From the NCBI GenBank assembly GCA_009703165.1, contig WLGP01000003.1, forward strand, positions 1-16,351: a stretch of 16,351 nt of DNA. Reading direction: 5' to 3'. The stretch comes from Actinomycetota bacterium (GTDB lineage Bacteria; Actinomycetota; Actinomycetes; Nanopelagicales; Nanopelagicaceae). Below are positions 14,887-16,351 of the stretch, piece after piece; the first letter of the stretch is position 1, and each line of letters starts with the position of its first letter. The notes below the pieces were generated by a model. It was not told the origin of the DNA. It worked only from the letters and a program-made list of their open reading frames with translations, and made no database searches. Position numbers and translations under genes: made by a program.

Positions 14887-16236
14887 ATGTCAATCTTTAA
14901 AGCCTACGATGTTCGCGGTTTAGTTGATAAAGAGATTACCGCCGACTTCTGTTTTGCAACCGGCGTTGCCTTTGCACGATTTCTTCAACAAGAGCGCGAA
15001 CCAGCAACGGTCGTAATCGGTGAAGATATGCGCCCATCTTCTCCAATCTTTGCCGATGCTTTTTCAGCTGGCGTAACGTCGCAGGGATTTGATGTGATCC
15101 GCATCGGATTAGCATCGACAGATATGCTCTATTTCGCTGCCGGTAAGTTGAATATGCCGGGTGCCATGTTTACCGCAAGCCACAATCCTGCCGAATATAA
15201 CGGGATCAAGATGTGCCTCAGTGGTGCACGCCCCATTGGTAAAGAGTCGGGACTTCTGACAATTGAGAAGTTTGTAACCGAAGGCTCACCTTTGGAGTTA
15301 AGAAGTGTCGGGGTAGAACGAGAACAATCTATGGTGGAGGAGTATGTCGATCACCTTCTTACATTGGTTGATCTGACGACAACTCGCCCGCTAAAGGTTG
15401 TCATCGATGCCGGTAATGGCATGGCTGGCTATACCGCCCCCGCCGTTTTTAAAAGACTTAACTTCGATGTGATCGAGATGTACTTTGAATTAGATGGAAC
15501 TTTCCCTAACCATGAAGCAAATCCAATTGATCCAAAGAATCTTGCCGATCTCTCCAAGGCAGTCAAGAAACATAAGGCTGATATTGGTCTGGCCTTTGAT
15601 GGAGATGCAGATCGCTGCTTCTTAGTCGATGAGAAGGGCGAACTCGTCAATCCATCAGCGTTAACTGCGCTGATTGCAGATCGCGCCCTTGCCACAGATC
15701 CTGGTTCGACGATCATCTATAACTTGATCTCATCTCGTAGCGTTAAAGAAGTCGTTGAAGAAAATGGTGGCACTGCAGTTCGTTCTCGTGTTGGGCATTC
15801 GTATATCAAGAAGCTCATGGCAGAGACCGGTGCAATTTTTGGTGGCGAACATTCAGGCCATTTCTATTTTAGGGATTTCTGGAGAGCAGATTCTGGAATG
15901 CTTGCCGCCCTTCATGCACTTGCTGCACTTTCTGAGTCAAAGGGAACTTTAAGTCAACTGCTCCACACATACAATCGCTACTCTTCAAGTGGTGAGATAA
16001 ATTCAGTTGTCAGCGATGCAGATGCTGTGATGAAGAAGATTGAAGATTTCTATCTCTCTATGGGATCGGTCACCACCGATCATCTCGACGGATTAACTGT
16101 CGATAGCGCTGATTGGTGGTTTAACGTCCGCGCCTCAAACACTGAACCTCTACTTCGCCTCAACGTTGAAGCCACTACAAAATCACTCATGGAGAAAGTT
16201 CGTACGCAGGTCTTAGCCCTCATAAGTGGAAAGTAG
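14887..16236 (+). CDS. manB: Phosphomannomutase (ManB/PMM-PGM family)
   Basis: Interconverts mannose 6-phosphate and mannose 1-phosphate (possibly glucose phosphates as well), feeding GDP-mannose synthesis together with the nucleotidyltransferase at 8669. The 449 residues carry all four catalytic parts: the phosphoserine loop TASHNP at 96-101 with S98, the metal loop DGDADR at 238-243, the sugar loop GEHSGH at 320-325, and the phosphate-binding loop RASNTEP at 415-421. YDVRG at 7-11 is the usual N-terminal motif. The length is normal for the family. The ATG at 14887 has AAGGAAG 3 bases upstream, starting inside the DUF3499 stop, and the gap is 8 bases. The gene is followed directly by the structured region at 16237-16334. 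Confidence 0.93.
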   Translation: MSIFKAYDVRGLVDKEITADFCFATGVAFARFLQQEREPATVVIGEDMRPSSPIFADAFSAGVTSQGFDVIRIGLASTDMLYFAAGKLNMPGAMFTASHNPAEYNGIKMCLSGARPIGKESGLLTIEKFVTEGSPLELRSVGVEREQSMVEEYVDHLLTLVDLTTTRPLKVVIDAGNGMAGYTAPAVFKRLNFDVIEMYFELDGTFPNHEANPIDPKNLADLSKAVKKHKADIGLAFDGDADRCFLVDEKGELVNPSALTALIADRALATDPGSTIIYNLISSRSVKEVVEENGGTAVRSRVGHSYIKKLMAETGAIFGGEHSGHFYFRDFWRADSGMLAALHALAALSESKGTLSQLLHTYNRYSSSGEINSVVSDADAVMKKIEDFYLSMGSVTTDHLDGLTVDSADWWFNVRASNTEPLLRLNVEATTKSLMEKVRTQVLALISGK

Positions 16237-16334
16237 ACTCTTTACCCCCTAAACTTGGGGACACAGCAACCTAGCAAGTAGAGCCCTACGCCTTAGGTAA
16301 GCAATTAATCACCTACCGTGTAGAGGAGAAGAGT
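16237..16334 (+). promoter_or_regulatory. Candidate riboswitch or structured leader before a probable sahH
   Basis: The whole gap is accounted for by pairing. ACTCTT (16237-16242) pairs perfectly with AAGAGT (16329-16334), closing the element next to the ATG. Inside: a 4-bp hairpin CCCC/GGGG (within 16245-16260) whose loop ACTT (16253-16256) can pair with AAGT (16276-16279). TAGGT (16294-16298) can pair either with ACCTA at 16269-16273 or with the identical ACCTA at 16311-16315. In the second fold CTACGC (16286-16291) also pairs with GTGTAG (16318-16323), reaching the first base of the Shine-Dalgarno GAGGAG (16323-16328). Mutually exclusive folds that touch the ribosome site suggest translational control, with SAM or SAH as ligand if the gene is sahH. 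I could not match it to a known class. Confidence 0.45.
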
Positions 16335-16335
16335 T

Positions 16336-16351
16336 ATGACAACCACAGAAA
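16336..16351 (+). CDS. 5' end of a gene, probably adenosylhomocysteinase (partial)
   Basis: ATG at 16336 with GAGGAG 7 bases upstream, reading MTTTE before the window ends. Five residues cannot identify a protein. Actinobacterial SahH proteins often begin MTT-, and in mycobacteria sahH lies a few genes beyond manB, so SahH (hydrolysis of S-adenosylhomocysteine to adenosine and homocysteine) is the best guess from position. That a gene starts here is well supported; its identity is not. Confidence 0.5.

Noticed and set aside
16245..16260. CCCC/GGGG hairpin after manB as an intrinsic terminator
   Set aside because: The stem is only 4 bp and no T run follows; it fits better as one arm of the structured leader.
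1..16351. CRISPR arrays, insertion sequences, prophage, tRNA or rRNA genes
   Set aside because: I scanned for direct repeats, transposase or integrase motifs and RNA gene signatures and saw none; the gene content is conserved core chromosome.

Overview
This is a compact stretch of conserved actinobacterial chromosome with 17 protein-coding regions, two of them cut by the window edges. Several markers are confined to or typical of Actinobacteria: a WhiB-type Fe-S regulator, the mycothiol deacetylase MshB, DUF3107, DUF3499, DUF5719, an Rv0428c/cg3035-type acetyltransferase and a MoeZ-type E1-rhodanese fusion. Base composition looks close to 50% GC, gaps are very short and neighbouring genes often overlap. 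I infer a small-genome, moderate-GC actinobacterium such as the freshwater Nanopelagicales (acI) group. That placement is an inference and was not tested by alignment.

Layout. Bases 1-2442 hold the end of an unrecognised gene, then on the minus strand a TetR regulator, DUF3107 and a DEAD-box RNA helicase (transcription order tetR, DUF3107, helicase). Bases 2502-4867 on the plus strand hold moeZ, mshB and a four-helix membrane protein, tightly coupled: sulfur-carrier activation next to mycothiol synthesis. Bases 4864-7193 on the minus strand hold the acetyltransferase and a divergent cysteinyl-tRNA synthetase, overlapping by 13 bases. Bases 7287-9634 on the plus strand hold a 7Fe ferredoxin, DapC (lysine/diaminopimelate pathway) and a sugar-1-phosphate nucleotidyltransferase (GDP-mannose supply). 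Bases 9635-9813 are the longest regulatory gap, with a good promoter and several inverted repeats. Bases 9814-16236 form one run: whiB, a 1015-residue membrane glycosyltransferase, DUF5719, DUF3499 and phosphomannomutase (manB). ManB and the nucleotidyltransferase would together make activated mannose for glycosyl transfer at the envelope. The window ends 16 bases into a gene that synteny suggests is sahH.

Regulation is the most interesting part. The 98-base gap before the last gene folds on paper like a riboswitch: a closing stem, a hairpin, and one segment that can pair with either of two identical partners, ending at the start codon. The two gaps around tetR carry related palindromes (core AAGTGGCAC) at matching positions in two putative promoters, suggesting self-control plus control of the DUF3107-helicase unit. 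Four genes have a TAnnnT box 6 or 7 bases before the start codon and little or no Shine-Dalgarno, consistent with leaderless mRNAs. I saw no mobile elements, CRISPR arrays, tRNA or rRNA genes.
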